A DNA stretch of 64,000 nt from Flavobacterium sp. 245 (lineage in GTDB: Bacteria; Bacteroidota; Bacteroidia; Flavobacteriales; Flavobacteriaceae), in NCBI RefSeq assembly GCF_004362055.1, contig NZ_SNXB01000001.1, forward strand, positions 1 to 64,000, given 5' to 3'. A model generated the notes under the pieces. It did not search any database and was not told the DNA's origin. It saw only the letters and a list, made by a program, of their open reading frames with translations. Shown here one piece after another: positions 42,314 to 52,615 of the stretch (the first letter of the stretch is position 1; each line of letters opens with the position of its first letter). The position numbers were made by a program, and so were the translations under genes.

Positions 42314-42528
42314 TTTTTTTTTCAAATAATTGATTTTCAATAAATTGAAATTAAAATTTAAGATGTTATCAAAATGTTAATTATAAAAATAAACACTACA
42401 GTTGTACAAGATTGCTTATTTTTATCAATAAAATAGCTTTCTACAACGAGATAGTAGCGATGTTTACTTTATAAAACACTACAAATAAGACATTTAACGT
42501 GTAAAATTTTAAAATTCCAAAAATTTTT

Positions 42529-45399
42529 ATGAAATTGAGAAAATCATATTTTATTATTACTTTTTTTACATTATTCACAATCAGTTTTTTTGGCCAAGTT
42601 AAAAACATTGGCCTACCTGATGTAAGAAATTACAGACGAAATGAATATAAAGGAGGAACTCAAAACTGGAATATTGGACAGGATAAGAACGGAAACCTTT
42701 ATTTCGCAAACAATAACGGTCTTTTACAGTTTGACGGTTCTTCTTGGAGAAAATATCCGCTTCCTAATTTAACTTCTGTACGATGTTTAAAAATTGCTGA
42801 TGATGGGAAAATTTTTGTGGGCGGTTATAATGAGTTTGGATATTTCAAACCAAACGAAAAAGGAAGACTACAATACACATCATTATCTAAACAGGTAGAT
42901 AAAAATAAAATCAAGATAATCGACTTTATCTGGAAGATTCACAACATCGGAAATCAGACCATTTTTCAATCTTTCGCAAGAGCATATATCTTTAAAAACA
43001 ATAAACTGACAATTTTAAAAGCTCCTAAACGATTTCAGTTTTCTTTCGTTGTAAATAATAAACTTTATTTTCAGGATATTGAAAAAGGAATATTAGAATA
43101 TAAAAACGGTAAGCTATATTCACTACCCAACACTACAAGCTTTAACAATACTGAGATTTGGGCCATGTACAGCTTAACAAAAGGCAAAATCTTAGTAATA
43201 ACACTTGAAAAGGGCTTGTTTATATATGAAAACAATACTGTAAAACCTTGGAATACTGAAGCAAATAATTTTGTCAAAAAAAACAACTCACTAGGCGGTG
43301 TTACAATAAACAACAACTTTATTGTTTTAAATTCTGTTTTGGACGGAATTGCAATATGCGATTATAATGGAAAAATAATTCAGCATTTAAATCGAAAGAA
43401 AGGCTTGCAAAACAATACCGTTTTAACATCTTTTATAGACAACAAAAACAATCTTTGGCTTGGTCTCGACAATGGTATTGCATTCGTAAACGAAGGATCT
43501 CCGTTTACTTACTTTGGCTTCAGCTATGACATTAGTACTGTTTATGCATCAGTGGTTCACCAAGGAAACCTTTATGTAGCAACGAATCAAGGTGTATTTT
43601 ATCATGCATGGAATAATAGCTTCAAAGAAGATACTTTTAAGCTTGTTGAAGGAACAACGGCACAATCGTGGAACGTTCAAATAATTGACAACCAACTTAT
43701 TTGTTCCAACAACCGAGGAGCGTTGGTTATTTCAGGAGGAAGAGTTACCAATACAATTGATTCTAAAGGATATTTTGGTTTTAAAAGTATTCCAAATCAT
43801 CCTGGATATTTTATTGGTTCGAATTATGACGGTTTTGCCATTTTTCAGAAAACAGCGAATGGCTTAGTACATAAAAGCCAAGTGATTGGCTTTGATAAAT
43901 CGTCAAATAGTTTTGAGCTTGATGATTCTTATTTATGGCTTAAAAAAGATGAATCCATCTACCGAATGTCTCTTAGCAATGATTTGACAAGATTCTCCTC
44001 AATCAAAAAAATTGATCAAATTACGCCACAATTCAAAAACATAGGTAGTATTCAAAAAATTGACCATCAATTATATTTCCAGACAAATAATCATTTTTAC
44101 AAATATTCTAAAGAACAAGATTTGTTTTATGAAGACAAAAACATGTCTAAATTGTTCAAAAATATTCCAATTATAAATAGTTTAACTCAAGATTCTCAGT
44201 CAAATTTATGGTATGCCTTTGACGAATCTCTTGGCGTTTTGATGAAAAAAAACAATTACTATACTAATATTGTTGCGCCGTTTTCAAATTTGACTGGTAA
44301 TTTAGTGAGCAGTTATTTATCTGTTAATACCATTGATTCAAACAATATTTTTATTGGATTAACGGACGGATTAGCGCATTATGATCCGGAATTGCTAAAT
44401 AATTTTGTTACCAAACCAAAAGCTTTTATTCGAAGTTTTTCATTTCCTGGCGACACCATTATATTAGGAAATAACCAGAATAAAATTGAAAACATCCGAA
44501 TTCCATACTCTTCAAATCACGTGCGTTTCACATTTTCATCTCCAACATATGAAAATTTAGAAAATGTTGAATTCTCCTACCAATTAGAACCTTTTGACGA
44601 CAAATGGAGCAATTGGTCAACTATTTCCATAAAAGAATATACCAACCTTCGCGAGGGAGAATATACCATGAAAGTAAAAGTAAGAAACAGTTACGGGATT
44701 CAATCTGAACCGTCGACAATATCATTTACTGTTTCTCCGCCTTGGTACCGACATTTCTTGGCATTAATGATTTACTTTATTTTAATCATTATTGCTATTT
44801 ATGTGATTTCTGATCGAATAAAAATGAAGATCAGAAAAAACAAATATTATGAAACAATCGAACAAAGAAGATTGTATCTTGAAAAAGAATCAAGAATTAG
44901 ACAAGAACAATATGATCTTGAAAAAGAAATTGAAAAACTGAAGAATGATAAACTTCAAATCAAAATCTTAGCAAAAGACAAAGAACTAGTAAACAACTCT
45001 TTGCAGGTTGTAAAGAAAAACAAAATCTTGAACGGGATTATTCACAAATTAAAAGAGATTGATGTTGAAGCACTTGATGATTCAACGAAATTTCAAGTCA
45101 GCAAGCTTAACAAAAGTATTGTAAAAGAAGTAAACACAGATAAAAGCTGGAAAGACTTAGAAAAACACATCAAAAATGTTCATTTTGAATTCTTAAAACG
45201 ACTAAAAGAAAAATACCCAACTATTTCACCACGCGAACTTGATTTGTCGACTTATTTATTAATGAATATGTCTACAAAAGAAATTGCAGAAATTATGAAT
45301 ATTTCAACAGGCGGAGTTGAATTAGCCCGATATCGTCTGAGAAAAAAACTTGGACTTAATAAAAAGGAAAATCTAATTGGATTCTTAATGAGTATCTAA
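42529..45399 (+). CDS. Membrane-spanning beta-propeller/Y_Y_Y regulator with LuxR-type HTH
   Basis: This 956-residue protein has a signal peptide (~1-22) and a beta-propeller of Reg_prop-like repeats (~30-640). A Y_Y_Y domain (~655-735, ending in VSPPWYRHF), a transmembrane helix (~740-762) and a long coiled coil (~770-860) follow. The C-terminal LuxR/GerE-type HTH (~895-956) has SPRELDLSTYLLMNMSTKEIAEIMNISTGGVELARYRLRKKL. It lacks HisKA, HATPase and receiver domains, so it is not a classic hybrid two-component regulator. It is divergent from susC and probably senses glucan oligomers in the periplasm and activates the PUL. Confidence 0.92.
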   Translation: MKLRKSYFIITFFTLFTISFFGQVKNIGLPDVRNYRRNEYKGGTQNWNIGQDKNGNLYFANNNGLLQFDGSSWRKYPLPNLTSVRCLKIADDGKIFVGGYNEFGYFKPNEKGRLQYTSLSKQVDKNKIKIIDFIWKIHNIGNQTIFQSFARAYIFKNNKLTILKAPKRFQFSFVVNNKLYFQDIEKGILEYKNGKLYSLPNTTSFNNTEIWAMYSLTKGKILVITLEKGLFIYENNTVKPWNTEANNFVKKNNSLGGVTINNNFIVLNSVLDGIAICDYNGKIIQHLNRKKGLQNNTVLTSFIDNKNNLWLGLDNGIAFVNEGSPFTYFGFSYDISTVYASVVHQGNLYVATNQGVFYHAWNNSFKEDTFKLVEGTTAQSWNVQIIDNQLICSNNRGALVISGGRVTNTIDSKGYFGFKSIPNHPGYFIGSNYDGFAIFQKTANGLVHKSQVIGFDKSSNSFELDDSYLWLKKDESIYRMSLSNDLTRFSSIKKIDQITPQFKNIGSIQKIDHQLYFQTNNHFYKYSKEQDLFYEDKNMSKLFKNIPIINSLTQDSQSNLWYAFDESLGVLMKKNNYYTNIVAPFSNLTGNLVSSYLSVNTIDSNNIFIGLTDGLAHYDPELLNNFVTKPKAFIRSFSFPGDTIILGNNQNKIENIRIPYSSNHVRFTFSSPTYENLENVEFSYQLEPFDDKWSNWSTISIKEYTNLREGEYTMKVKVRNSYGIQSEPSTISFTVSPPWYRHFLALMIYFILIIIAIYVISDRIKMKIRKNKYYETIEQRRLYLEKESRIRQEQYDLEKEIEKLKNDKLQIKILAKDKELVNNSLQVVKKNKILNGIIHKLKEIDVEALDDSTKFQVSKLNKSIVKEVNTDKSWKDLEKHIKNVHFEFLKRLKEKYPTISPRELDLSTYLLMNMSTKEIAEIMNISTGGVELARYRLRKKLGLNKKENLIGFLMSI

Positions 45400-45435
45400 A
45401 TAAAAAAGCCATTCGTTGTTGCGAATGGCTTTCTT
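45400..45435. terminator. Bidirectional terminator between regulator and murF
   Basis: AAAAAAGCCATTCG and CGAATGGCTTTCTTTT form a stem at about 45403-45433, with A/T runs on both sides. It serves the regulator gene on the plus strand and murF on the minus strand. Confidence 0.8.
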
Positions 45436-46722
45436 TTATGAGATATATTCCAATGTTCGTTCCAAAGCCATTCCTCTGGAACCTTTTATCAAAATTGTAT
45501 TATCTTTAAAATGAAGCGTTTTTAAGTAAACTGAAAAATCATCAAATGTTTCAAAAAACTGAAGTCTATCATTCGAAATCTTGTTCTCATAAAACATTTT
45601 CCCTATCAAATAACAAAGTGATTCGCTTTGATTTGATAAAGATTCTACAATAATTTTATGCTCTTTAGGACTTTCTGCTCCTAATTCAAACATATCTCCC
45701 AAAATCATTATTTTATTCTGATTATCTAATTGTAGAAAGTTAGCGATTGCCACAGCCATACTACTAGGATTAGCATTATAAGCATCTAAGATAATTTGAT
45801 TGGAACCTTTTTTTAATAATTGAGATCTATTGTTTTCTGGAATGTAATTCTCAATTGCTTCTTTAACTGCCTCGTCAGCCACTTTAAAATAATGGCCAAT
45901 AGAAACTGCGGCATTTATGTTATTTGAATTGTATAAGCCAATCAAATGCGATTCAACACTAAAATTTTCATAATCGATCACAACAAAAGGATTTGCTTCG
46001 ATCTTTTTGATATTTAGATCGGCCTCTTTATTATTTAATCCGAAAGTAAATGATTTTATTCCAGCAGATTTTTCAATCTGAATTGGATCGTCAAGATTTA
46101 CAAAAGCAGTTTTATCGTTTTTTGCCAAATATTGATACATTTCACTTTTGCCTTGAATCACACCTTCAACACCTCCAAAACCCTCCAAATGTGCTTTTCC
46201 AAAATTGGTTATATAACCATAATCTGGCTGCGCAATTTCACATAAAAATTCAATTTCTTTTTTATGATTGGCGCCCATTTCTACGATCCCCACTTCCGTT
46301 TCCTTAGTAAAAGAAAGCAAAGTCAAAGGCACACCAATATGGTTGTTTAAATTTCCAACAGTAGCCTTTGTTTTGTATTTCTTGGAAAGAACAACATTGA
46401 TAAGCTCTTTAGTTGTCGTTTTTCCATTGCTTCCCGTTAATGCCACAATAGGCAATTTTAAATAAGATCGATGAAACTTAGCCAATTCCTGCAATGTTTC
46501 TAAACTATTTTGAACCAGAATAGTCCTTTCGTCTACAAAGTAGGATTCATTGTCTATAACAACAAATAATGCACCTAATTTCAATGCTTCTTCTGCAAAG
46601 GTATTCGCGTCAAAATTTTCTCCTTTAATAGCAAAAAACATAGACTCGTTTTCAATTTTTCTTGTATCAATTGAAAGCGATTTGCACTGCAAAAAAAGAT
46701 TATGAATGTCTTGAATATTCAT
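45436..46722 (-). CDS. murF: UDP-N-acetylmuramoyl-tripeptide--D-alanyl-D-alanine ligase
   Basis: This 428-residue Mur ligase has the ATP-binding P-loop ALTGSNGKTTTKELI and the central EMGANHKKEIEFL. C-terminal domain motifs ILDAYNANPSSM and ILGDMFELGAESPKEH are diagnostic for MurF. It adds D-Ala-D-Ala to the UDP-MurNAc-tripeptide in peptidoglycan synthesis. It follows gldJ on the minus strand, separated by a palindromic terminator, an arrangement I recall from other Flavobacterium genomes. Confidence 0.96.
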   Translation of the reverse strand: MNIQDIHNLFLQCKSLSIDTRKIENESMFFAIKGENFDANTFAEEALKLGALFVVIDNESYFVDERTILVQNSLETLQELAKFHRSYLKLPIVALTGSNGKTTTKELINVVLSKKYKTKATVGNLNNHIGVPLTLLSFTKETEVGIVEMGANHKKEIEFLCEIAQPDYGYITNFGKAHLEGFGGVEGVIQGKSEMYQYLAKNDKTAFVNLDDPIQIEKSAGIKSFTFGLNNKEADLNIKKIEANPFVVIDYENFSVESHLIGLYNSNNINAAVSIGHYFKVADEAVKEAIENYIPENNRSQLLKKGSNQIILDAYNANPSSMAVAIANFLQLDNQNKIMILGDMFELGAESPKEHKIIVESLSNQSESLCYLIGKMFYENKISNDRLQFFETFDDFSVYLKTLHFKDNTILIKGSRGMALERTLEYIS

Positions 46723-46767
46723 TTATATATTTTTTAATAGATGATAAAAGTAGAAAAAAAACAACAA

Positions 46768-46819
46768 AAAAATTCCAAATTCCAAACTGAATATACAGCT
46801 TTTGGAATTTGGAATTTTT
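46768..46819 (-). terminator. Terminator after gldJ (AATTCCAAATTCC palindrome)
   Basis: Left arm 46768-46786 and right arm 46801-46819 are complementary over about 18 bases. Seven T follow on the minus strand. It belongs to the same palindrome family as 123-166 and 7947-8005. Confidence 0.7.
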
Positions 46820-46839
46820 TATATTGGAATTTCTAAATC

Positions 46840-48531
46840 TTAATTCCTTGGTGATTTTCTTTTTTCAGATTTAGAACCTACTCTAGACATTGCACATCTG
46901 AAACCAATGTAATCAGTTGCCATATCTTGAGGGAAATATCTTCTTTGAGCTGGATCTAACCAGTAAGCTCTGTCTCTCCAAGAACCTCCTTTATAAACTC
47001 TTACTTTATCATCGATTAAAGTAGTACGTTTACTTGAGTTGTCATATTTTCTGATCATTGTTCCTAAACTGTCAGTAGTAACATTATGTTTAGGAGAGTT
47101 GTACATTGCCTGATCAGCTTTAGGACCTGACTCTGAATCACCGAAGTCAAAATATCTAGAAGATTGTTTATCACCATCTCTATAGTTGATATTATTGCTT
47201 GTGCTAAAGTTTTGTCTCAAATAAGTCTCTTGTTCATCAACTGGAACCTGAGCAATTTCTCCTGGAAGATTTCTTGCTACAACTTTACCGTTGCTTAAAG
47301 TATCATATTTAATGTTAGAAGTTGAAACGATTTCGATTTTACCATCTTTGCCAATTTTATTTTTAGCATAAAGGTTACCTCTAAAGTAGTTGAAGTCGTT
47401 TGCTTCGTTATCGATAATAGGTCTGTAAACATCGGCTACCCATTCTGCAACGTTACCAGCCATGTCATACAATCCAAAATCGTTTGCTGCATAGCTTTTT
47501 ACTTTATTAGTAATATCAGCTCCGTCATCAGACCAACCTGCAATTCCACCGTAATCACCGTTTCCTTGTTTAAAGTTAGCTAATTGATCGCCTCTGTTTT
47601 TACGTTTAGATGAACGAGTATAATCTCCAGACCAAGGATATTTCTTTTGTCCTTTGTAAATATTGTACTCTCTTTGTCCAACATCAGCAGCTGCCGCATA
47701 CTCCCATTCTGCTTCAGTTGGAAGTCTGTATTCTGGCAAAATAACTCCTGAAGAACGTTGTGCATATACATTTTTCTCTTCTGGAACTACTCCATCTTTT
47801 CCTGCTTTAGGTCTTCTTCCGCTAGGGTTTTTCTTTAATACAATTTCTTCATTACCTCCGTAAGATGTAGATGGAGAAGCTAAGTAAGCCTCAGTATTAA
47901 ATAAACTTTCAGCGCTTACATCTTGGGTTTTAGCACCTTTTTTGATGTATCCGTCTTTTTCTAAAACAGCTTCGTTTACACGGTCTGTTCTCCATTTGCT
48001 GAATTCAACAGCCTGAATCCAGTTTACACCAACTACAGGGTATTCAGCATAAGAAGGATGTCTTAAGTAGTTATTAGTCATCGTTTCGTTATATCCTAAA
48101 CGATTTCTCCATACCAATGTATCAGGAGACGCTCCTTCATAAATGTTTTTGTAATTTTCTTCTGTTGGAGGGAAAACTTTTTTCAACCACTCAAGGTATT
48201 CTAAGTACATACCATTCGTAACTTCGGTTTCATCCATATAGAATGACTGAACGTGTTGTTGAGTTGGCGTGTTATTCCAATCGTGCATAACATCATCCTG
48301 TACTTTACCCATAGTAAATGTACCTCCTTCAACAAAAACTAAACCAGGACCAGCCTGTTGTTTTTTCCCTGCATTTCTAGCAGCCGTTCCATTCTGACTA
48401 TCTACATCCCATCCTGTCGCTCGAGAAGCGTGAGAGGAACTCGATTTTTTGCTACAACTAGCCGTGCCCAACATCAATACCATTGACATCATTAATTGCA
48501 AGACTACAATTTTGTTTACTTTCATACTCAT
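46840..48531 (-). CDS. gldJ: Gliding motility lipoprotein GldJ
   Basis: This 563-residue lipoprotein has a lipobox GTASCSKK (Cys27). A formylglycine-generating-enzyme/SUMF1-like domain spans most of the protein (FVEGGTFTMG, FYMDETEVTNGMYLEYLEWL, VYKGGSWRDRAYWLDP, YIGFRCAMSR). GldJ is required for gliding and for stability of other Gld proteins in F. johnsoniae, and links to the type IX secretion apparatus. The FGE fold is used structurally, not as an enzyme. It is divergent from porU, the order I recall in F. johnsoniae. Confidence 0.95.
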   Translation of the reverse strand: MSMKVNKIVVLQLMMSMVLMLGTASCSKKSSSSHASRATGWDVDSQNGTAARNAGKKQQAGPGLVFVEGGTFTMGKVQDDVMHDWNNTPTQQHVQSFYMDETEVTNGMYLEYLEWLKKVFPPTEENYKNIYEGASPDTLVWRNRLGYNETMTNNYLRHPSYAEYPVVGVNWIQAVEFSKWRTDRVNEAVLEKDGYIKKGAKTQDVSAESLFNTEAYLASPSTSYGGNEEIVLKKNPSGRRPKAGKDGVVPEEKNVYAQRSSGVILPEYRLPTEAEWEYAAAADVGQREYNIYKGQKKYPWSGDYTRSSKRKNRGDQLANFKQGNGDYGGIAGWSDDGADITNKVKSYAANDFGLYDMAGNVAEWVADVYRPIIDNEANDFNYFRGNLYAKNKIGKDGKIEIVSTSNIKYDTLSNGKVVARNLPGEIAQVPVDEQETYLRQNFSTSNNINYRDGDKQSSRYFDFGDSESGPKADQAMYNSPKHNVTTDSLGTMIRKYDNSSKRTTLIDDKVRVYKGGSWRDRAYWLDPAQRRYFPQDMATDYIGFRCAMSRVGSKSEKRKSPRN

Positions 48532-48647
48532 TCTTAGGTGATAAATTTAGGTGTTGCAATATAATAATTAACATTTAATTAGCAACATCTGTTCTAATAA
48601 TTTTATTTAGCTGTTTTTTACCAGAAAATAACCTATAGTTACGAACG

Positions 48648-48655
48648 CAAAAATA
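48648..48655 (-). promoter_or_regulatory. -7 element (TATTTTTG) of gldJ
   Basis: On the minus strand TATTTTTG matches TAnnTTTG, giving a leader of roughly 110 bases. No -33 match is seen at the normal spacing. Confidence 0.4.
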
Positions 48656-48737
48656 TACTTTTTATTATTACTATAACATTAAATACTATATTTTTACTTA
48701 CTAAAATATTTTGTAAATAATTTCGTTTTCTCAACCT

Positions 48738-51700
48738 ATGAAACAAGCCTTGATTTTATATTTTTTTTTAATTCCCATTCTTACTTTTTCTCAGGTAAAT
48801 GGGAGCTTAACGATAGATTGGCAAGGCAAAAAAGAAATGAGTTTTGGCGATTTCAAAACTACAATTCCTTATTTTTCTGGAAACAGCTTTCGGTATGATA
48901 CTACTAAAAAAAACATAACACTGCTCCTTAATGTAAGCGAATCGAACTACACGGCAAACACTTCAATTCAATTATCGAATATTATTTATGAAGCAATTTC
49001 AGTTAATGATCTTGGTGATTTAACCACAGAAAACATTCCTGAAAAACCAAATGAAACGTTAAAAACGACTTCTTCGAGAGGTCAAAGGCAAATTTTTCTA
49101 TCGCTTTCACCAATTATCCGAGAAGGAAATAGCTTTAAACGAATCAAATCTTTTTCGTATTCTTCAATCGGGACAACATCAAAAAATAGCAGCACTTTTT
49201 CGTCTCAAAAAACCAACATCATATCTAATTCTGTTTTAGCATCTGGAGATTGGTATCGCTTTTACATCGAAAAATCAGGCGTTTACAAAATTTCAAAATC
49301 TTTCTTGCAAAGTTTAGGCTTTGATCCTAGCAAAACAGATCCACGAAGAATTAAAATATATGGAAACGGAGGAAGAATGCTTCCTTTAGCCAACAACACT
49401 TATTACCCAAATGATTTAACAGAAAATGCAATTCAAATTATTGGCGAAACAGACGGAATCTTCAACAATGAAGATTATATCCTGTTTTATGCCGAAGGAG
49501 TTGAGAATTGGAACTCTGAAAGCCAGACCAATCTTAATTTATTTGACTCAAAATCTTATTATTATATCACAACTGTTGGTGGCGATGGAAAACGAATTTT
49601 AAACTTAGGTCAGCCTTCTGGCAGTACTACTTTAGAACTGAACACGTTTGATGACTATCAATACCACGAAATTGACCAAACCAATATTGCACATTTAGGC
49701 CGCCAATGGTTTGGAGAATCATTTGATATTAATCAAGAACAGGAATTTACTTTTGCCTTTCCAAATTTAGACACATCAGTTCCAGCAAAAATAGAAGTTG
49801 TTGCCGCTTCTGCTGCCTTTACTCCCACTTCGTTTGCAGTAAGCGCAAATGGACAAAGTATTGGAAATATCAATTTCAACACACTCGTCTCTAGTTCAGA
49901 TATTAAATTTTATACTGGCAAATTACCCGCAAACACCACTTTTACAGGTTCTGAAAGCGTTAAAATAAAACTTACCTATAATAATAACGGCGTACCAGGA
50001 TCAAAAGGATATCTCGATTACATTAATATAACCGCAAAAAGAAAACTATTAGGAATAGGAAAACAATTCAAGTTCCAATATGATTTGGCTGGCTCGACAC
50101 CTGGAATTGTAAATTACACCATTGGAAACGCAGCCGGAGTATCTCAGATTTGGGATATTACCGACACCTATAATGTTTCTAAAGTTGAAAACTCAAATCA
50201 AGCCAATTTTAGCTTCAAAGCATCGCTGGGAGAAATCAGAAAATATATTGCCATTGATGCTTCAGATTATTTTACACCTCTAAAAGAGAGTCAGTCAAAG
50301 GTTACTAACCAAAATCTAAAAGGAACTCTTTTCAAAAATGCTCAAAACAGCTTTCAGGATATTGATTATGTAATTATTTCACCTAAATCTTTAGTTTCGC
50401 AGGCCGAAAAATTAGCCGCTTTTCACCGAAGCTACTCAAATCTGAATGTAAAAGTGATTCCTTTAGAAAATATCTATCAGGAATTTTCATCAGGAAAACA
50501 AGACATTGCCGCCATCAGAAATTGCATCAAATATATTTACGAAAACGCATCTTCGCCAGATAAAAGAATTAGGTATGTAAATTTATTTGGAGATGCTTCA
50601 TATGATTATAAAGACAGAATTTCAAATAATACTAATATTGTACCTATATATCATTCCATAATAAGCAACACCACAGGCGAAGCTTCATTTGCATCTGATG
50701 ATTTTTACGGATTAATGGATGCTGATGAAGGAAATATTACCAATTTTTTTGGCGGAATTGACATTGCAACAGGCAGAATGCTTGTTTCTGACAATGCACA
50801 GGCCAGCGAAATGGTAAATAAAGTTTTGGAATATCACGATATAAAATCATACGGAAACTGGAGAAACAATTTTGTATTAATAAGCGATGATTCTGACCAA
50901 AGTTCTGACGCCACACTCCAATCGCGCCAAAATACTTTAGCAGATGTTATTGCTACGCAAAAACCTTTTTTCAATATTGACAAAATCATTTTAGACTCCT
51001 ACACACAGGAAGCTTCAGCAGGAGGATCGAGATACCCTAAAGCTCGAACCGATTTGTTTAATGCTTTTGAAAAAGGCGCTTTAGTTTTCAATTATCTCGG
51101 ACACGGCGGTGAAGATGGATTAGCAAGTGAACGAATTTGGGAGAAATCAGACGGACAAAATCTTAATAATCAATATAAGTATCCTTTATTTATTACAATT
51201 ACCTGCGAATTTTCCAGATTTGATGACCCAACTCGACCTACTGCAGGAGAATACACGTATTGGAATCCGAAAGGAGGTGCAATTTCAATGTTAACTACAA
51301 TTCGTTCTATTGGTCAGTTTAACGCAGAAAATTTCAACGACAGCCTGAGCAAAAATTTACTTTCGTACGGATCGAATCAATATACAACCATTGCCGAAGC
51401 GCTTAGAATTTCAAAAAACGAAAACCCAAGTTCTTCTAGCAATGTCATTTTTTATATTGGAGATCCAGCAATAATGCTTGCCATTCCAAAACCCCGAATC
51501 AATTTAACAAAAGTAAATGATATTGTGATTTCTCAACCCATTCCAGATTTGAAGTCTCTTTCAAAAATTAAGATTTCTGGCGAAATTACCGATGAAAACA
51601 ATACGCTTTTAAGCAATTACAATGGTGAATTAGCAACGGCAATTTTTGACAAACTAATCACGGCATCTACCCTAAATAATGACGGATTCAGCCCAGTAAT

Positions 51701-52574
51701 GTCATTTAAAACTTTAGGCGAAACTATTTTTAGAGGAAACGCCACTGTCACAAACGGCCAGTTCGAATTTAGTTTTGTTGTTCCAAGAGACATTCGAATC
51801 GCTGTCGATTATGGCCGAATCAGTTTTTACTCTAAGAAAAATCAAGGATTAGAAAATCAGTCTGGATATAACACCACCATAAAAGTAGGAGGTATAAACG
51901 AAAATGCACCTCAGGACAATATTAGTCCAAAAGTGAAGTTATATATGAACGATGAAACATTCGTTTCGGGCGGTATAACAAATGATTCTCCATTCCTTCT
52001 AGCATTTCTGGAAGATGAAAACGGAATTAATACCGCAAGTGGAATTGGGCACGATATTGTTGCAATACTAGATGGAGACGTCAGCAATCCATACATTTTG
52101 AATGATTATTATCAGACAAAATTAGATGATTATACAAATGGAAATTTACGCTTTCCGCTTCGAGATTTAAAAGCCGGACTGCATACAATAACTTTTACCG
52201 CATGGGATGTTTACAACAACCCTGTTACAAGTGAAATACAATTTATTGTTGTTGGAGATGAATCATTATCTTTAACCCACGTTCTTAATTACCCAAATCC
52301 GTTTTCAACTTACACACAATTTTGGTTTTCACACAATAGACCTTATGAACCATTGGAAGTTCAGGTACAGGTTATGACTATTACAGGAAAGGTAGTCTGG
52401 ACAACAAACCAAATTATTACAACAGAAGGATTTCTGTCAAGGGAAATATCCTGGGACGGAAAAGACGATTATGGTGATCGGATAGGTAAAGGAGTTTATA
52501 TTTATAAATTGACTGTCAAATCAAATTTGACAAACAAAAAAGCAGAAAAATACGAAAAGCTTGTCATCCTATAA
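48738..52574 (+). CDS. porU: Type IX secretion sortase PorU
   Basis: This 1278-residue protein has a signal peptide (LIPILTFSQ). A gingipain-like C25 peptidase domain has catalytic His789 (NYLGHGGEDG) and Cys823 (ITITCEFSRFD). The final ~95 residues (LNYPNPFSTYTQFWFSHNRP to KGVYIYKLTV) form a type-A C-terminal sorting domain. PorU removes CTDs from T9SS cargo and attaches cargo to anionic lipopolysaccharide where applicable. PorV is encoded 41 bases downstream, which fits the known PorU-PorV complex at the outer membrane. Confidence 0.97.
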   Translation: MKQALILYFFLIPILTFSQVNGSLTIDWQGKKEMSFGDFKTTIPYFSGNSFRYDTTKKNITLLLNVSESNYTANTSIQLSNIIYEAISVNDLGDLTTENIPEKPNETLKTTSSRGQRQIFLSLSPIIREGNSFKRIKSFSYSSIGTTSKNSSTFSSQKTNIISNSVLASGDWYRFYIEKSGVYKISKSFLQSLGFDPSKTDPRRIKIYGNGGRMLPLANNTYYPNDLTENAIQIIGETDGIFNNEDYILFYAEGVENWNSESQTNLNLFDSKSYYYITTVGGDGKRILNLGQPSGSTTLELNTFDDYQYHEIDQTNIAHLGRQWFGESFDINQEQEFTFAFPNLDTSVPAKIEVVAASAAFTPTSFAVSANGQSIGNINFNTLVSSSDIKFYTGKLPANTTFTGSESVKIKLTYNNNGVPGSKGYLDYINITAKRKLLGIGKQFKFQYDLAGSTPGIVNYTIGNAAGVSQIWDITDTYNVSKVENSNQANFSFKASLGEIRKYIAIDASDYFTPLKESQSKVTNQNLKGTLFKNAQNSFQDIDYVIISPKSLVSQAEKLAAFHRSYSNLNVKVIPLENIYQEFSSGKQDIAAIRNCIKYIYENASSPDKRIRYVNLFGDASYDYKDRISNNTNIVPIYHSIISNTTGEASFASDDFYGLMDADEGNITNFFGGIDIATGRMLVSDNAQASEMVNKVLEYHDIKSYGNWRNNFVLISDDSDQSSDATLQSRQNTLADVIATQKPFFNIDKIILDSYTQEASAGGSRYPKARTDLFNAFEKGALVFNYLGHGGEDGLASERIWEKSDGQNLNNQYKYPLFITITCEFSRFDDPTRPTAGEYTYWNPKGGAISMLTTIRSIGQFNAENFNDSLSKNLLSYGSNQYTTIAEALRISKNENPSSSSNVIFYIGDPAIMLAIPKPRINLTKVNDIVISQPIPDLKSLSKIKISGEITDENNTLLSNYNGELATAIFDKLITASTLNNDGFSPVMSFKTLGETIFRGNATVTNGQFEFSFVVPRDIRIAVDYGRISFYSKKNQGLENQSGYNTTIKVGGINENAPQDNISPKVKLYMNDETFVSGGITNDSPFLLAFLEDENGINTASGIGHDIVAILDGDVSNPYILNDYYQTKLDDYTNGNLRFPLRDLKAGLHTITFTAWDVYNNPVTSEIQFIVVGDESLSLTHVLNYPNPFSTYTQFWFSHNRPYEPLEVQVQVMTITGKVVWTTNQIITTEGFLSREISWDGKDDYGDRIGKGVYIYKLTVKSNLTNKKAEKYEKLVIL

Positions 52575-52589
52575 TAATATATATATTTG
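52561..52589 (+). promoter_or_regulatory. Promoter within the porU end, driving porV
   Basis: TTG (52561-52563), an 18-base spacer and TATATTTG (52582-52589) match the Bacteroidetes consensus. The -33 element lies in the last codons of porU. This gives porV its own transcript in addition to read-through. Confidence 0.6.
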
Positions 52590-52615
52590 TACCATAAATA
52601 CCATTATTTCCCTAA

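Noticed and set aside
42529..45399. Hybrid two-component system regulator
   Set aside because: No HisKA, HATPase or receiver motifs follow the Y_Y_Y domain; only a coiled coil and a LuxR-type HTH.
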